A stretch of 19,568 bases of DNA from Sporothrix humicola (lineage: Eukaryota > Ascomycota > Sordariomycetes > Ophiostomatales > Ophiostomataceae): positions 1-19,568 of the forward strand of contig WNYE01000177.1 of assembly GCA_021396245.1 (NCBI GenBank), given 5' to 3'. The notes under the pieces were generated by a model. That model worked only from the letters and a program-made list of their open reading frames with translations. It made no database searches and was not told where the DNA came from. Within the stretch, counting starts at the first letter, position 1. Each line of letters opens with the position of its first letter. Positions 19,496 through 19,568 of the stretch are shown in pieces. Position numbers and translations under genes: made by a program.

Positions 19496-19568
19496 TTAGA
19501 CCAAGCCGTTGGGTATCGGGGTTTGATTGACGCAGGCGGACTGAGGGGGGGTTGAGAAATAATTGTTT
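17820..19568. other. Gene-poor right end
   Basis: About 1.75 kb after the LACTB2-like stop with no recognised gene on either strand. The longest frames (18765-19256 and 18179-18580, both minus) have no familiar domain and compositions unlike the genes here. The last 190 bases are CT-rich, then contain a long T run. It is likely the 3' flank plus the promoter of a gene beyond the window. Confidence 0.5.
19440..19494 (+). repeat. Homopolymer run of 55 T
   Basis: An uninterrupted T run occupies 19440-19494, directly after a CT-rich stretch. On the minus strand it is a 55-base A run. It could be a promoter poly(dA:dT) element, an expanded microsatellite, the poly(A) tail of a retroposed copy lying to the right on the minus strand, or a sequencing/assembly length error. 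Confidence 0.8.

Noticed and set aside
1..19568. CRISPR arrays, insertion sequences, bacterial-style operons or attachment sites
   Set aside because: Nothing of the kind is seen. The genes are spliced eukaryotic genes on both strands with separate promoters.

Overview
The window looks like nuclear DNA of a filamentous ascomycete (Pezizomycotina, most likely a Sordariomycete). Genes are interrupted by short introns (53-105 bases) with GTRNGY-type donors, CTAAC-like branch points and YAG acceptors. Codons prefer C in third position, 5' leaders are pyrimidine-rich, and the proteins resemble Neurospora/Aspergillus orthologues. All identifications come from reading translations and remembered family motifs; no database was searched.

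Layout, left to right: (1) the 3' two thirds of the mitochondrial aconitase gene (+), entering from outside the window through an intron; (2) about 1.6 kb without a gene; (3) a rhomboid protease of the Rbd2/RbdB type (+, 3 exons); (4) the GPI-transamidase subunit Gaa1 (+, 3 exons, the first only 16 coding bases); (5) the 26S proteasome lid subunit Rpn9 (-, intronless), convergent with GAA1; (6) the 40-kDa complex I subunit NDUFA9/NUO-40 (+, 6 exons including a 14-base microexon), divergent from RPN9; (7) the eEF1A lysine methyltransferase Efm5 (+, 4 exons); (8) the SAGA deubiquitinase Ubp8 (-, 4 exons), convergent with EFM5; (9) a LACTB2-like metallo-beta-lactamase-fold protein (+, one exon), divergent from UBP8; (10) about 1.7 kb without a recognisable gene, containing a 55-base T run.

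These are mostly conserved housekeeping genes, not an operon or a biosynthetic cluster. Two encode mitochondrial energy proteins (aconitase, complex I subunit), two ubiquitin-proteasome proteins (Rpn9, Ubp8), and two secretory-pathway membrane proteins (Rbd2, Gaa1). I see no mobile element, CRISPR array, rRNA or tRNA, and no convincing novel multi-gene system. The observations most worth checking are two in-frame start codons on the LACTB2-like gene (possible optional mitochondrial presequence), the microexon in the complex I gene, the CCAAT/TCACGTGA-rich promoter between RPN9 and the complex I gene, a perfect E-box palindrome upstream of the rhomboid gene, and a departure from the usual USP cysteine box in Ubp8.
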